This document shows, piece by piece, positions 36,478 to 46,154 of a stretch of 64,000 nt of DNA. The first letter of the stretch is position 1, and each line of letters begins with the position of its first letter. The notes below the pieces were generated by a model. The model was not told the DNA's origin and searched no databases. It was given only the letters and a program-made list of their open reading frames with translations. Location: positions 124,001 to 188,000 of the forward strand of contig DASXVO010000059.1 in assembly GCA_036504215.1 (NCBI GenBank). Reading direction: 5' to 3'. A program made the position numbers and the translations under genes. The DNA is from Vicinamibacterales bacterium. Lineage in GTDB: Bacteria > Acidobacteriota > Vicinamibacteria > Vicinamibacterales > Fen-181.

Positions 36478-38862
36478 TCACGCCTTCGCGATGTCCACCA
36501 TGGCCGTGTGCTGGGCGTTGCCGAAGGCCAGCGGCGTCCAGCGTTCGGAGGTCAGCACGTTGACCGAGCCGCCCCGATCCACGCCCTTGTCGGTTGGAGC
36601 CCACCACGCACCCTGCGGAATCGCGACAACGCCCGGGAGGATGCGGCGCGTGATCCGGCAGCGGATCGTCAACTCTCCGCGATCGTTGAACACGCGCACC
36701 TCGTCACCATTGGAGAGCTTGCGCGCGGCCGCATCGACCGGATTCACGAACACACGCTGAGGAAACGCATCCTCCAACCAGTCCACCCCGCTCATTGTCG
36801 AGTGCACCCGCGAGAGCGAATGATGGCCGATGATCTGGAGCGGGAACTTGCGCGCGCCCGCGTCGAACGGGCTCTCCCACTCCTGCACGTACTTCGGTAC
36901 GGCGGGAATCTCGCCCGGCTTGCCGATCGCGTGCAGCGCGCTCGAGAAGATCTCGATCCGGCCGGACGGCGTCGGCAGGGGTGATTTCTCCGGGTCCTTG
37001 CGGAAGTCCGCGAACGCGACAGCCGGGGACTTCACGGGCAACTGGTACACGCCGGCATTTCCCGCTTCGAATTCGGCCAGCGCCGGAAGTCCGGGATAGC
37101 GAGCCTGGCGGTAGGCGTCGAGCGCGGCATCCACCCACTCGCGTTCGCCGCGCCCCTCGGTGAACGCCTCGTGGAGGTGCAGCCGCTCGGCGATCTCCGC
37201 GCAGATCCGGTAGTCGCTCCTGGTCTCCGCCAGCGGCTCGACGACTTTCGGCATCAACAGCACTTCGTCGCCGTACTTCCAGCCGTCCTCGACGCCCCAC
37301 GTCTCGAGTTGCGTGCACGCGGGCAGGACGATGTCCGCGAACCGGGCGGTGGGCGTGAGGAAGTTGTCCTGGACGACGAGGAACTCGACGAGGCGCTCGT
37401 CCTGCAGGATCTTCGCCGTCCGATTGATGTTGGCGTGCTGGTTGATCAACGCGTTCGAGGCAACCGCGTAGATGAGCTTGATGTCGCTCTCGAGACGCCC
37501 GGCTCCGCGGACACCGTGCTCGGCGCCCAGTTCCCTTCCGTGCAGAACGGCCTCGGTCCACAGGAACGTCGGGATGCTGGCCTTGACCGGATTCGTGCCG
37601 GTGGGGAAGACGTTCCAGAGCGGTCCGCCGTCGGGCGCCTGGAAACCCATGCCGCCCGCCCATCCGCCCGCGACGCCGACGTTGCCGGTGAGGGCGGCGA
37701 GGACGCAGCCGGCCCGCACGACCTGCTCGCCGTACGCTCGGCGCTGCATGCCGTAGCCCTGGTACAGCACGCCGGGGCGTTTCGTCGCGTACTCCCGGGC
37801 GATCCGCTCGATCGTGTCGCGAGGCACGCCGGTGATCGCCTCGGCCCACGCCGGCGTCTTCGGGATCTTGTCGCGCGTGCCCAGGATGTACTCCCTGTAG
37901 CTCTCCGCGTTCTTCGCCTCCGCCGGCATCTGCGTCTCGTCGAAGCCGATGCAGTGCGTCCGGACGAACTCGGCGTCGTAGATTCGCGACGCGATCATCA
38001 CGAATGCCATCGCCGACATCATCGCGGCGTCCGTGCCGGGCCGGATTGGAATCCACTCGTCGGCGAGCGAGACGGCGCTGAGCGTCATGCGCGGATCGAT
38101 GCAGACGATCCGCGCGCCCCGCTCGCGGGCCTGGCGGAGAAAGTACTCGGTGTTCGTGCCGTCGCGTGTCTCGCCCGGATTCCACCCCCACATCAGGATG
38201 AGCCTCGCGTTGACCCAGTCCTGCCGTTGGTTCCCGGTGACACCGGTGCCGTAGACCGACTCTGTGGCCTTCGCCATCGCCGGCCAGGAATAGTTGTTGT
38301 ACTGCCCGAGCGAACCGCCGAACAGGTTCAACAAGCGCTGCGCGACCTGGCGGCCGTTGGTCTGGCTGTAGCTGCCGGTGCCGTATGGCACGTACAAAGC
38401 CGCATTGCCGTACGTCTTCTTCACCCGCGCCAGTTCCGCGGCCACCCGGTCGAGCGCCTCGTCCCAGTTGATCGGCTGGAACCTGCCCTCGCCACGCCGG
38501 CCCAGGCGTTTCAGCGGCCGTGTCAGGCGGCTGGGATGGTACTGGCGCCGGCGATACGCGCGGCCTCGAACGCAGGCACGAAGCTGAGGCGCTTCAAGCG
38601 TGTCGCCGGGGCGATCATCGGTCTCGATGCGTACGATGATGCCGTCGCGGACGTGGAGCGCGAGGAGACAACGCCCGCCGCAGTTGTGCGAGGGACAACC
38701 GGCGCGTACGATGCGGTCGCCGGGCAGAGGGGCGCCGGCCCCGAGTCCGGCGGCCCCAGGATCCGTGTTCGGCCAGCCTGCTGGCTCGCTCCCGCCCGCC
38801 GCGATTGACGACCCGAGGATCAGGCTCCACTTGAGAAAGCAGCGCCGGGAGAGATCTTCCAT
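36478..38862 (-). CDS. molybdopterin oxidoreductase, DmsA-like catalytic subunit
   Basis: The 794-residue protein has a Tat leader (SRRCFLK). Its cluster-binding motif is Cys56-x4-Cys61-x3-Cys65-x31-Cys97. The family signatures HPSRLTRPLKR, INWDEALDRVA, DPRMTLSAVSLADEWIPIRPGTDAA and a C-terminal cofactor-binding domain follow. The best resemblance is to DMSO/TMAO or related S/N-oxide reductases. The substrate is not determinable from sequence. It is coupled with the DmsB-like gene and follows the M14 gene after three bases. Confidence 0.9.
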   Translation of the reverse strand: MEDLSRRCFLKWSLILGSSIAAGGSEPAGWPNTDPGAAGLGAGAPLPGDRIVRAGCPSHNCGGRCLLALHVRDGIIVRIETDDRPGDTLEAPQLRACVRGRAYRRRQYHPSRLTRPLKRLGRRGEGRFQPINWDEALDRVAAELARVKKTYGNAALYVPYGTGSYSQTNGRQVAQRLLNLFGGSLGQYNNYSWPAMAKATESVYGTGVTGNQRQDWVNARLILMWGWNPGETRDGTNTEYFLRQARERGARIVCIDPRMTLSAVSLADEWIPIRPGTDAAMMSAMAFVMIASRIYDAEFVRTHCIGFDETQMPAEAKNAESYREYILGTRDKIPKTPAWAEAITGVPRDTIERIAREYATKRPGVLYQGYGMQRRAYGEQVVRAGCVLAALTGNVGVAGGWAGGMGFQAPDGGPLWNVFPTGTNPVKASIPTFLWTEAVLHGRELGAEHGVRGAGRLESDIKLIYAVASNALINQHANINRTAKILQDERLVEFLVVQDNFLTPTARFADIVLPACTQLETWGVEDGWKYGDEVLLMPKVVEPLAETRSDYRICAEIAERLHLHEAFTEGRGEREWVDAALDAYRQARYPGLPALAEFEAGNAGVYQLPVKSPAVAFADFRKDPEKSPLPTPSGRIEIFSSALHAIGKPGEIPAVPKYVQEWESPFDAGARKFPLQIIGHHSLSRVHSTMSGVDWLEDAFPQRVFVNPVDAAARKLSNGDEVRVFNDRGELTIRCRITRRILPGVVAIPQGAWWAPTDKGVDRGGSVNVLTSERWTPLAFGNAQHTAMVDIAKA

Positions 38863-38865
38863 CCG

Positions 38866-41538
38866 CTACTTCATCAAGGCGTTGAACAACAGCTTGTACG
38901 TGCCGTGCGTTTGGGCGCGGTGCTGGGTCCGGTGACCGATCAGGACCACCCGGCCCTGGCCGTACCTGGCCGCCACCATGGTCGCCTTCTTCGCCAGGCC
39001 CTTCTCGCCGACCAGCCAGCCGCTCTGCAGGAGGTCGCTCTCAGGGTAGACACCGATGGTCTCGTAGCGCTCGTTGAAGTCGTTCGGCGCGATTTCGAAC
39101 GCGGCGCTGCCGCCCAGGAACGCCACGAGCCCTTCGGCCGGCATCCCGTATGCGAGAGGGTTGGCCGGATCGAAGTGAACGTGCAGCGTCGAGCCAGGGC
39201 AGAAGAACTCCTTCGCCGGCCTGTTGGCCACCACGTTCCGGATCGGCAAGCTGAACTTGTCGATGGCGAAGGCGCTGGCCCCGCCAAACGTGACGAGCAC
39301 GCCGCCCTTCTGAACGAACGCCTTCAGCGCCTGAACGCCCTCGCTGCCGATACCGCTGCGATATTCCGGCGGGTACGACTCTTCCGGACGGCCCCGGCGC
39401 CGCTCCCCGCCGGCCCCCGCTGGCGCCGCCTCGCCCGTGATCATCTGCGTCGAGTCCTCGGGCAGGATGATGACGTCGTACTTCGCCTCGAGTCCGCCCT
39501 TCTTGATCTCGGCGTCCATCAGGGTGGTATAGGGGAACGAGAACTGCTCGAGGAGGAACCGGGTCCATCCCTCGTCCGCGTTCCCGCCCCAGTACCGCTG
39601 GTACATCCCGACGCGGAGCCGCTTCACCTCGTGCACGCCCTGCTTCGGATCGACCTTCAACGCCGCGAAATCAACGCCGGTGTCGGTGCCGATGCTCGTG
39701 AGCAGGGCTGCCGGCGCATTGGCCGCCACCAGGAAGTCGCCGGGCTGCAGGCCGTCGCCTGTCTTGTCCACCCGCCTGACCGCGACGCCCTTGTCGAGCA
39801 GCAGGTTCACGGCCTTGAAACTGTCGTTCAGCCGTCCGTCGATGACGTAGCCGGTCGTGCTCTTCTCGACCTTCCCGACCGAGCGGACGGAGTCGAACTT
39901 CCGGAACTCTCCGGCCGGCACCGCGTCGAGCGGGTCCGCGCGCACGCCCATGAACTCGGCCATGGTGTCGGTGGCCATGTCGTAGGGACGGATGGGTGTG
40001 CCGTCGCGATCGCGCGTGTAGGAGTTGTCCGGGTAGAACGTGCGGCCCAAGAGGTACCGGATCAGCCCCATCTTCGGCTGCGCCATCGAGACGAGGTACG
40101 AACCCTGAGCGTAGGCGACGCCGTTCGAGGCCGTGAAGGGCTTGTCCGCCACCTTCATGTCCACGCCCTGCACGAGCAGCTTGCCGACCAGCTTGGCCGC
40201 GGTGAGCGGGTCGTGCTGGCCGGCCGGGATGACGAACGCCGCCGGTTTGCCCGCGGCGCCGCGCTCGGTTTGTCGCTTCGCCTTCAGGTAGGCGTCCCAG
40301 AGCACGGTCTCCTTGTGGCGCGCCGCGAGATCGAGCGCCGCCCACGCCGACACCTTCTGGCGTTCCACGATGTCGCGCAGCCGCCACCAGCCGCCCGGCC
40401 AGGGATTCGGAAACGTCGTCTGCGCCTCGTACACCGGCAGGTTCCGCGCGCCGCCCTCGAGTTGATCCGGGTGGATGAACATGGGCGTGGCGAGCTTCGC
40501 ACTTGCCGACTCGGTCAGCATGCCCGCGATGTTGTGGAACGGCGTGATCCAGTGGAAGCCGAAATGTCCCCACCCTGAGTACTGCGCCATGTTGAGGATG
40601 CCCGAGAGATTGGCCTCCTCTTCCTTGTCCGCGATGTAGGCGCCGTACCAGCTGTGCTCGCGCCAAATCAGCGGGTCGGCGTCCGGGCGAATCGGATCGG
40701 CGTACGGCGGCACGTAGATGCGCGCGCCGTAGCTCCCCATGTGGTGATGGTCGATGTACGCCTGCGGGATCCACTCGGTGAACAGGATCTTCGCCATGTA
40801 CTGCGACTCGACCATGTTGGTCTGGAACGCGTCGCGGTTGTTGTCGTGGCCCGTGTACTTCTGATAGAGCGTCGGCGGCGCGGAGCCCTCGTACTCGGTT
40901 CCGAGCGTCTTCTGGTACCAGTCGGTCACCATGATCTGGCCGTCCGGGTTGAAGCACGGGACCATCAGGAAGACGACGTTGTCGAGGATGCGCTGCGTCT
41001 CTTCGTCCTGCCGCGAGAGCAGGTCGTACGCCAGCTCAGGGCTCATCTGTGTCCCGCCGATCTCGGTTGCGTGCAGGCTCATCGACTGGCAGATCACCGC
41101 CTTGCCTTCGCCCACGAGCTTCCTCGCGTCTGCTTCTCCGATGCCGCGCGGGTCGCTCAGCTTCAGGTTCACCTGGCGCAGTCGCTCGAGCCTCGCGAGA
41201 TTCGCGGGCGAAGAGATGATGACGAGCAGGAACGGGTTCTTCTCCGTGGACGGCCCCAGGTCCACGACCTTGATCTTCTGGCTCTCCTTCGCCAGCAGCC
41301 GGTAGTACTCGACCATCTTGTCCCAGCGGGCAATCTTGCGGTCGGCGCCCATCTGGAACCCGAAGAACGTGTCCGGTGACGTCACCTGCGCCGCCACCGC
41401 GCGCGCAGGCGCCGCCGTCGCTCGAGCCGTCTGGGCCTGTCGCAGCGCGGACGCGCCGGCGTCCTGGGCGGCTGCGTTGAAGAGAACGACGACACCGAGG
41501 GCGAGGATCGATCGAACCGTCCAAGCGGCCTTGCTCAT
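38866..41538 (-). CDS. secreted M14 zinc carboxypeptidase
   Basis: The 890-residue protein has a signal peptide and the M14 HxxE pair (His156, Glu159 in SLHATEIGG). The third ligand is probably in the IDHHHMGS segment, and the Glu in a TESAS-like motif. After the catalytic domain come about 500 residues of a type seen in large Acidobacterial M14 homologues, including a ThuA/glutamine-amidotransferase-like region (VILPEDSTQMITGEAA, GSEGVQALKAFVQKGGVLVTFGG). It ends three bases before the DmsA-like start. The catalytic family is clear; the role of the C-terminal part is inferred. Confidence 0.88.
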   Translation of the reverse strand: MSKAAWTVRSILALGVVVLFNAAAQDAGASALRQAQTARATAAPARAVAAQVTSPDTFFGFQMGADRKIARWDKMVEYYRLLAKESQKIKVVDLGPSTEKNPFLLVIISSPANLARLERLRQVNLKLSDPRGIGEADARKLVGEGKAVICQSMSLHATEIGGTQMSPELAYDLLSRQDEETQRILDNVVFLMVPCFNPDGQIMVTDWYQKTLGTEYEGSAPPTLYQKYTGHDNNRDAFQTNMVESQYMAKILFTEWIPQAYIDHHHMGSYGARIYVPPYADPIRPDADPLIWREHSWYGAYIADKEEEANLSGILNMAQYSGWGHFGFHWITPFHNIAGMLTESASAKLATPMFIHPDQLEGGARNLPVYEAQTTFPNPWPGGWWRLRDIVERQKVSAWAALDLAARHKETVLWDAYLKAKRQTERGAAGKPAAFVIPAGQHDPLTAAKLVGKLLVQGVDMKVADKPFTASNGVAYAQGSYLVSMAQPKMGLIRYLLGRTFYPDNSYTRDRDGTPIRPYDMATDTMAEFMGVRADPLDAVPAGEFRKFDSVRSVGKVEKSTTGYVIDGRLNDSFKAVNLLLDKGVAVRRVDKTGDGLQPGDFLVAANAPAALLTSIGTDTGVDFAALKVDPKQGVHEVKRLRVGMYQRYWGGNADEGWTRFLLEQFSFPYTTLMDAEIKKGGLEAKYDVIILPEDSTQMITGEAAPAGAGGERRRGRPEESYPPEYRSGIGSEGVQALKAFVQKGGVLVTFGGASAFAIDKFSLPIRNVVANRPAKEFFCPGSTLHVHFDPANPLAYGMPAEGLVAFLGGSAAFEIAPNDFNERYETIGVYPESDLLQSGWLVGEKGLAKKATMVAARYGQGRVVLIGHRTQHRAQTHGTYKLLFNALMK

Positions 41539-41601
41539 CGAGTGACTCCCGCGGCAGGGGCGCGACCCGTTGCGTCCCTGCGGAAAGACCGACGATTGTT
41601 C

Positions 41602-43164
41602 CTACACCGACTCTTTTTCGTGGCCGCGGCGTCTTCGGCCCTGGGACCCGGACTGGACGATGTCGCGCACCATGACCGTGAGCGCGCGGTAGTCCACCTT
41701 GCCGCTCGGCATCTTGGGGAGGAAGGTCAGCACGACGAACTGCTTGGGGACGGCGATGCGTGCGACGCGCTCGGCGATCCGGCCGAGGATCGCCTTCTCA
41801 TCCACCGGCGATGTGACCGCCGCCACGATGCGGGCGCCACGCACCGAGTCGGGCACCTCGACCACGGCGCATTCGGCTGCATCCCCGACGAGGCGCTGCA
41901 GCACGTCCTCGACCTGGACGAGCGACACCATCTCGCCGCCGATCTTCAGGAAGCGCCCGAGACGGCCCACGTGCCACAGGTAGCCGTCCTCGTCCATGTA
42001 GCCCATGTCGCCCGTGTCGTACCAGCCGCGCCGCATGTGCAACGTGGTCGCTTCGAAATCATCGAAGTAGCCGGGCATGACGCTGTCGCCCTTGACGAGA
42101 ATCTTCCCGATCTCGTTGACCGCGCAGACCTCCCCCGTCTCGTAGTGCTCCATTCGCACCTCGACGTTGGGCAGCGCCTTGCCGACCGTGCCGGGCCGAT
42201 TGTGCCCGGGGGTGTTCACCGAGATGACCGGGCTGGTCTCGGTGGTGCCGTACCCTTCGAGCAGCACGCAACCGTGTCGTTCGAGGTATCCCTGGCGCAG
42301 CGCCTCCGGGCACTTGTCGGCGCCGGTGATCAGCAGCCGGACGGTCGCAAAATCGCCGGGCTCGGACTTCTGCAGGTAGCCGGCCAGGAACGTCGGCGTG
42401 CCGACCATCATCGTCACGCCCTCTTCGCGGACGGCCGCACAGATCGCGCGGAACTCCAGCGGGTTCGGGTACGTCACCACGGTGAGGCCGTTGGTGAGCG
42501 GAAGCCACAGCGTCACCGTCAGGCCGAACACGTGGAAGAGCGGCAGGTTGCCAAGAATGGTGTCCTTCGGCCCGAACTCGAGCACCTGGTGCATGCCCTC
42601 GACGTTGGCCCGGATGTTCCGGTGCGTGAGCGGAACCGCCTTCGGATCCTGTTCGCTGCCGCTCGTGAAGAGCACCACCGCCTGTTCATCGTCCGATCCG
42701 GCGTGGATGCCGCGGCAGATCCGCTCCGCCGACATCGACGCGCGCAGGAACGCGCCCAGCTTGTTGAACGTGGAGACGCCCGCGGCCAGATCCTCGATGA
42801 ACACCATGCCGTCGACGGTCGGGCACTTGATCTTCTCGAGCAGCGCCCGTGACGTGATGATCGTGCGGAAGGCCAGCCGCTGCTGCGCCATCTGGCAATT
42901 CTGCGCCGCGCCGGTGGAGTAGTTGATCATCACCGGCGTCCGGCCGCTCATCAGCGCGGCAAGGACCGTGTAGATCGCGCCACCCGAGGTGGGGACCATG
43001 ACGCCGATCATGCCCGGCTTGTACTGCTTGAACTTGCCCGACAGGATGAGCGCGCGGATTAGCGTGTCACGGTAGGTCACCCGCTGGCCGGTCGCCCGGT
43101 CGATCACGGCCAGCCGGCTCTCGTGGGCTTTCGCTGTTTGGACGAACTGTTCGACGAGGGACAC
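41602..43164 (-). CDS. acyl-CoA/acyl-ACP synthetase (AMP-forming), Aas-like
   Basis: The 520-residue protein begins at a GTG five bases after GGAGGAG. Core motifs are VLFTSGSEQDPKAVPLTH (A3), LPLFHVFGL, GYGTTETSPV (A5), YDTGDMGYMDEDGYL (A7) and the C-terminal PKMPSGKVDYRAL (A10). The A3 loop has Gln-Asp where the family usually has Gly residues. The closest resemblance is to the acyl-ACP synthetase half of Aas, acting on fatty acids for lipid recycling. The lack of an acyltransferase half here supports a stand-alone synthetase. Assignment is moderate as to substrate. Confidence 0.83.
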   Translation of the reverse strand: MSLVEQFVQTAKAHESRLAVIDRATGQRVTYRDTLIRALILSGKFKQYKPGMIGVMVPTSGGAIYTVLAALMSGRTPVMINYSTGAAQNCQMAQQRLAFRTIITSRALLEKIKCPTVDGMVFIEDLAAGVSTFNKLGAFLRASMSAERICRGIHAGSDDEQAVVLFTSGSEQDPKAVPLTHRNIRANVEGMHQVLEFGPKDTILGNLPLFHVFGLTVTLWLPLTNGLTVVTYPNPLEFRAICAAVREEGVTMMVGTPTFLAGYLQKSEPGDFATVRLLITGADKCPEALRQGYLERHGCVLLEGYGTTETSPVISVNTPGHNRPGTVGKALPNVEVRMEHYETGEVCAVNEIGKILVKGDSVMPGYFDDFEATTLHMRRGWYDTGDMGYMDEDGYLWHVGRLGRFLKIGGEMVSLVQVEDVLQRLVGDAAECAVVEVPDSVRGARIVAAVTSPVDEKAILGRIAERVARIAVPKQFVVLTFLPKMPSGKVDYRALTVMVRDIVQSGSQGRRRRGHEKESV

Positions 43165-43212
43165 CAGCACTCCTCCACAGAGGGCCGGATTGTACATCAA
43201 CAGCCTTCATCC

Positions 43213-45942
43213 TCACTCCTTCCCGATCGTGATGTTCGACACGACCGCTTCGCCGGCGGTCGGCACGAAGACCAGTTCGAGCCGGCCGTGGGTGACGGTG
43301 ACCGTGAAGCTCCGGGTCACCGCCGTTCGATACGCGCCCGCCTCGCCCAGAATGTCCAGGTTGGCGATCCGCCGCTCGCCGTTGGCCTCCACGCTGAAGA
43401 CCCGGCCGCCGGCTGTCGTGGCCTTGCCCGGCTCGAGGAAGCCGAGCGTCACGCGGTAACTGCCGTTTGCCAGGGGGATGTCGTAGCGGAACGTTCCGCT
43501 GCGGTAGGCGGCATACAGCCCCGCGTCTTTCGCGTCTGCCACGCCGCGAACCGGTGTCGCGTCGGACGGGGCGCGAAGGCCCGCCGTGGCGATCATGTGG
43601 CCCGTGCCGCCCCTGAAGAAGTTGTCCGAGCCGTAGAGCGCACCCGCCGAGGACGTGAAGCCGGTGGTCAACTGGCCTGCGGCGATGTTCACATCGTTCG
43701 CGTTGACCAGCGTCCATTCCACCCGATCGGTGACGACGACCCGGCCGTGCGTTCCCCGGGCCACGACGCGATTGGCTCCCGGCTGGAGCGCCACGTTCCC
43801 GAAGACGCACGTCTTCAGCGGGCACTGAGCCGGCGTCATCGTCGCAACGTCCTTGTCGTTCACCGACAGCCGGACGGACTCGGCGTTGGAATAGACCTTG
43901 ACGTCGGCGACCGCATACGCGCGATTGGTGTAGCGGCGGCCGACGATGTAGGTGACCGGGGTCCCGCTCCAGTTGGCCTGGTAGAAGAAGAACGGGTCCT
44001 TCTTCGTCAGGCGATCGAACGTCACGAGCCCCTTCGTGTTGACCCCGCGAAGATCACCTTCGTTGCGGATGCCGGAACCGAAGTCGAACATGTTCCAGAG
44101 GTAGGTCCCCCACACGTATTTCCGGCTGGCGAGCACGCCGTAGTTCTGCTCGTGCACGTAGGCGGCGTATTCCTCGGGCTGATAGACCCGCGGCACGCCC
44201 ATGTTGAAGCTGCCCACCGGGCCGCCCAGCGGGTTGTCGGTGTGGTCGGACAGCGCGGCGCCGGCGCCGTACTCGCTGACGCCGATCGGCTGGCGGGGGT
44301 ACTTGGCGTGCAGTTCGTCCAGGTTCCGGCCGAGCTCGTCGGCGGACGCCCCGTAGTACCACATGAAGTACCGGTTCAACGCCCATGTATCGGAAATGCC
44401 CCCAACCGGAATGAAGCCGCCAAGGTTCAACATGCCTTCGTTGAGGTCTGCCATCGTCGTTGCGCGGCTGCTGTCTTCGGCCCGCGCCACCGCCTGCAGT
44501 TCGCGCAACACCGGCGTGACGTTGTCCTTGCCGGTTTTCCCGCCGCAGCCCATCGTCTGGCTCATCGTCGTCTCGTTGCCGATGGACCAGACAGCGATCG
44601 ATGCGTGGTTGTACTGCTGGCGGATCAGTTCCTGGAGTTGTTGCTTCAGGTTGCCCATGAACGCACTGGTCGCGTCGGCGGTGGAGCAGCCCAACGTGCT
44701 GCCATTGACGAAGGGTACCTCGGCCCACACCACCAGGCCCAGCTTGTCCGCCTGCCGGAGGGTGTACTGGCTGTGGGGGTAGTGAGCCAGGCGAACGGTG
44801 TTGGCGCCCAGTTCCTTGATGAGCGCCAGGGATGCGTCGGTGTCACGCTCCGAGATCGCCCAGCCTTTTCCGACATGGTCCTGGTGCATGGCGACGCCGT
44901 GCAGCGGTGTGGACGTACCGTTCAGGAAGAAGCCGTCGTTCGGGTCGAATGACATCTGACGGATGCCGAAATCCTGCACCACCCTGTCCATCACCGCGCC
45001 GCCCCCGTCCGCGAGTTCGACGACGAGTTTGTAGAGGTAAGGGTCCGAGATCCCCTGCCACAGACGGGCGTGCGGCACGACGATGTCCTGCGCAACATCC
45101 GAGTTGGTCCCGGCATCGATCGACACGCCCTTCTGCGCCAGTCCGGCGAGGCGGCCGCCGGCGTCGACCAGCGCGGCGCGAACGACGTAGGCGCCGTCCC
45201 GATTGGAGTCGTTCGTCAACCTGGCGCGAACATTGACGGTGGCAATGCCGCTGGTGACAGACGCCGTGCGTCCGAAGACGCCGGAGCTTGCGAAGTCATC
45301 GAGCCCGAGATGGGCATCGCCGATCGTGGACACGAGAGAGACATCCCGGTACAGTCCGCCCGACATGTTGAAATCGCCCCCAAGCGGGGCAATCGCGGTC
45401 GGGTCCATGTCCGTCTTCGGTGCGCTGTTGTCGGTTCTGACGAGCAGCGCGTTTTCGCCGGCGCGCAGCATGTTGGTCACATCGAAACGGAATGCGGTGA
45501 ACGCTCCCTTGTGCTGGCCGAGTTTCTTTCCGTTCAGCCACACGTCGGCCACGATGCTCGCCCCGTCGAATTGGAGCCAGTGGCGAACGCCGCGTAGGGG
45601 CCCCTTGAACGCGAGTCGATACCAGCCAGGTCCCCGCTTGTAGGGTGTGGTCGCCGTGGTGCTTGCGGCGTCGATCGCATTCCAGGTGTGGGGCAGGCTG
45701 ACCTCCTGCCAACTGGCACCCGTGGCGACCAGCGCCGCGTCCTCGGTCAGGGAGTCGTCCCGGAGGAATCGCCAGCCGCGCGCGAGAGCGACGGTCATGC
45801 GCACCTCGGCCGTGCTGATGACCCGGTCGTTGGTCGGTGACTGGAGGCCCTTGCTCCCATCGCCGCTCGCAGCGACCGCCTGACCGGCGCCGGCCAGACA
45901 CAGAAGCAGACACGCCGTGCACCACGGAACAGATCGATTCAC
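43213..45942 (-). CDS. secreted GH2 beta-galactosidase-like enzyme with a malectin domain
   Basis: The 909-residue protein starts at GTG 45942, after GGAGGAGAG, with a signal peptide (MNRSVPWCTACLLLCLAGAG). It has the GH2 sandwich, immunoglobulin and barrel domains. The acid/base is Glu457 in WSIGNET and the nucleophile Glu557 in VSEYGAG. A DUF4982-like strand region follows. The last 150 residues form a malectin/CBM57 domain (FSVEANGERRIANLDILGEAG). Such enzymes act on plant polysaccharide side chains; specificity is not visible. It is divergently placed from the TetR gene. Confidence 0.9.
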   Translation of the reverse strand: MNRSVPWCTACLLLCLAGAGQAVAASGDGSKGLQSPTNDRVISTAEVRMTVALARGWRFLRDDSLTEDAALVATGASWQEVSLPHTWNAIDAASTTATTPYKRGPGWYRLAFKGPLRGVRHWLQFDGASIVADVWLNGKKLGQHKGAFTAFRFDVTNMLRAGENALLVRTDNSAPKTDMDPTAIAPLGGDFNMSGGLYRDVSLVSTIGDAHLGLDDFASSGVFGRTASVTSGIATVNVRARLTNDSNRDGAYVVRAALVDAGGRLAGLAQKGVSIDAGTNSDVAQDIVVPHARLWQGISDPYLYKLVVELADGGGAVMDRVVQDFGIRQMSFDPNDGFFLNGTSTPLHGVAMHQDHVGKGWAISERDTDASLALIKELGANTVRLAHYPHSQYTLRQADKLGLVVWAEVPFVNGSTLGCSTADATSAFMGNLKQQLQELIRQQYNHASIAVWSIGNETTMSQTMGCGGKTGKDNVTPVLRELQAVARAEDSSRATTMADLNEGMLNLGGFIPVGGISDTWALNRYFMWYYGASADELGRNLDELHAKYPRQPIGVSEYGAGAALSDHTDNPLGGPVGSFNMGVPRVYQPEEYAAYVHEQNYGVLASRKYVWGTYLWNMFDFGSGIRNEGDLRGVNTKGLVTFDRLTKKDPFFFYQANWSGTPVTYIVGRRYTNRAYAVADVKVYSNAESVRLSVNDKDVATMTPAQCPLKTCVFGNVALQPGANRVVARGTHGRVVVTDRVEWTLVNANDVNIAAGQLTTGFTSSAGALYGSDNFFRGGTGHMIATAGLRAPSDATPVRGVADAKDAGLYAAYRSGTFRYDIPLANGSYRVTLGFLEPGKATTAGGRVFSVEANGERRIANLDILGEAGAYRTAVTRSFTVTVTHGRLELVFVPTAGEAVVSNITIGKE

Positions 45943-46090
45943 GCCTCTCCTCCGTCTGGTTGCCGCGGTCACCGGAAGCCAGCGGTCGCGAGCGAACCGC
46001 CACCACGATACTCCGATCGCCCGCAGCGCGGAAGGCACGCCGAACCACCCGCACCTGTCCCGGCGGCAGGCCCAGAGACCACGCCCCTGG

Positions 46091-46137
46091 TTGACCCGGG
46101 CGAGGCGATCCTGTTATAAATGAATCTACTGTTCATT
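46091..46137 (+). promoter_or_regulatory. TetR promoter with an overlapping operator
   Basis: TTGACC (46091-46096) and TTATAA (46114-46119) are 17 bases apart, a near-ideal sigma-70 promoter. Starting on the last base of the -10 box is AATGAA-TCTACTG-TTCATT (46119-46137), a perfect inverted repeat of the size TetR dimers bind. Bound repressor would block its own promoter. Confidence 0.75.
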
Positions 46138-46154
46138 ATTAAAGGCGTCGCATC

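Noticed and set aside
37171-38808. Long plus-strand frame opposite the DmsA-like gene
   Set aside because: No recognisable features. The minus strand carries full molybdopterin motifs.
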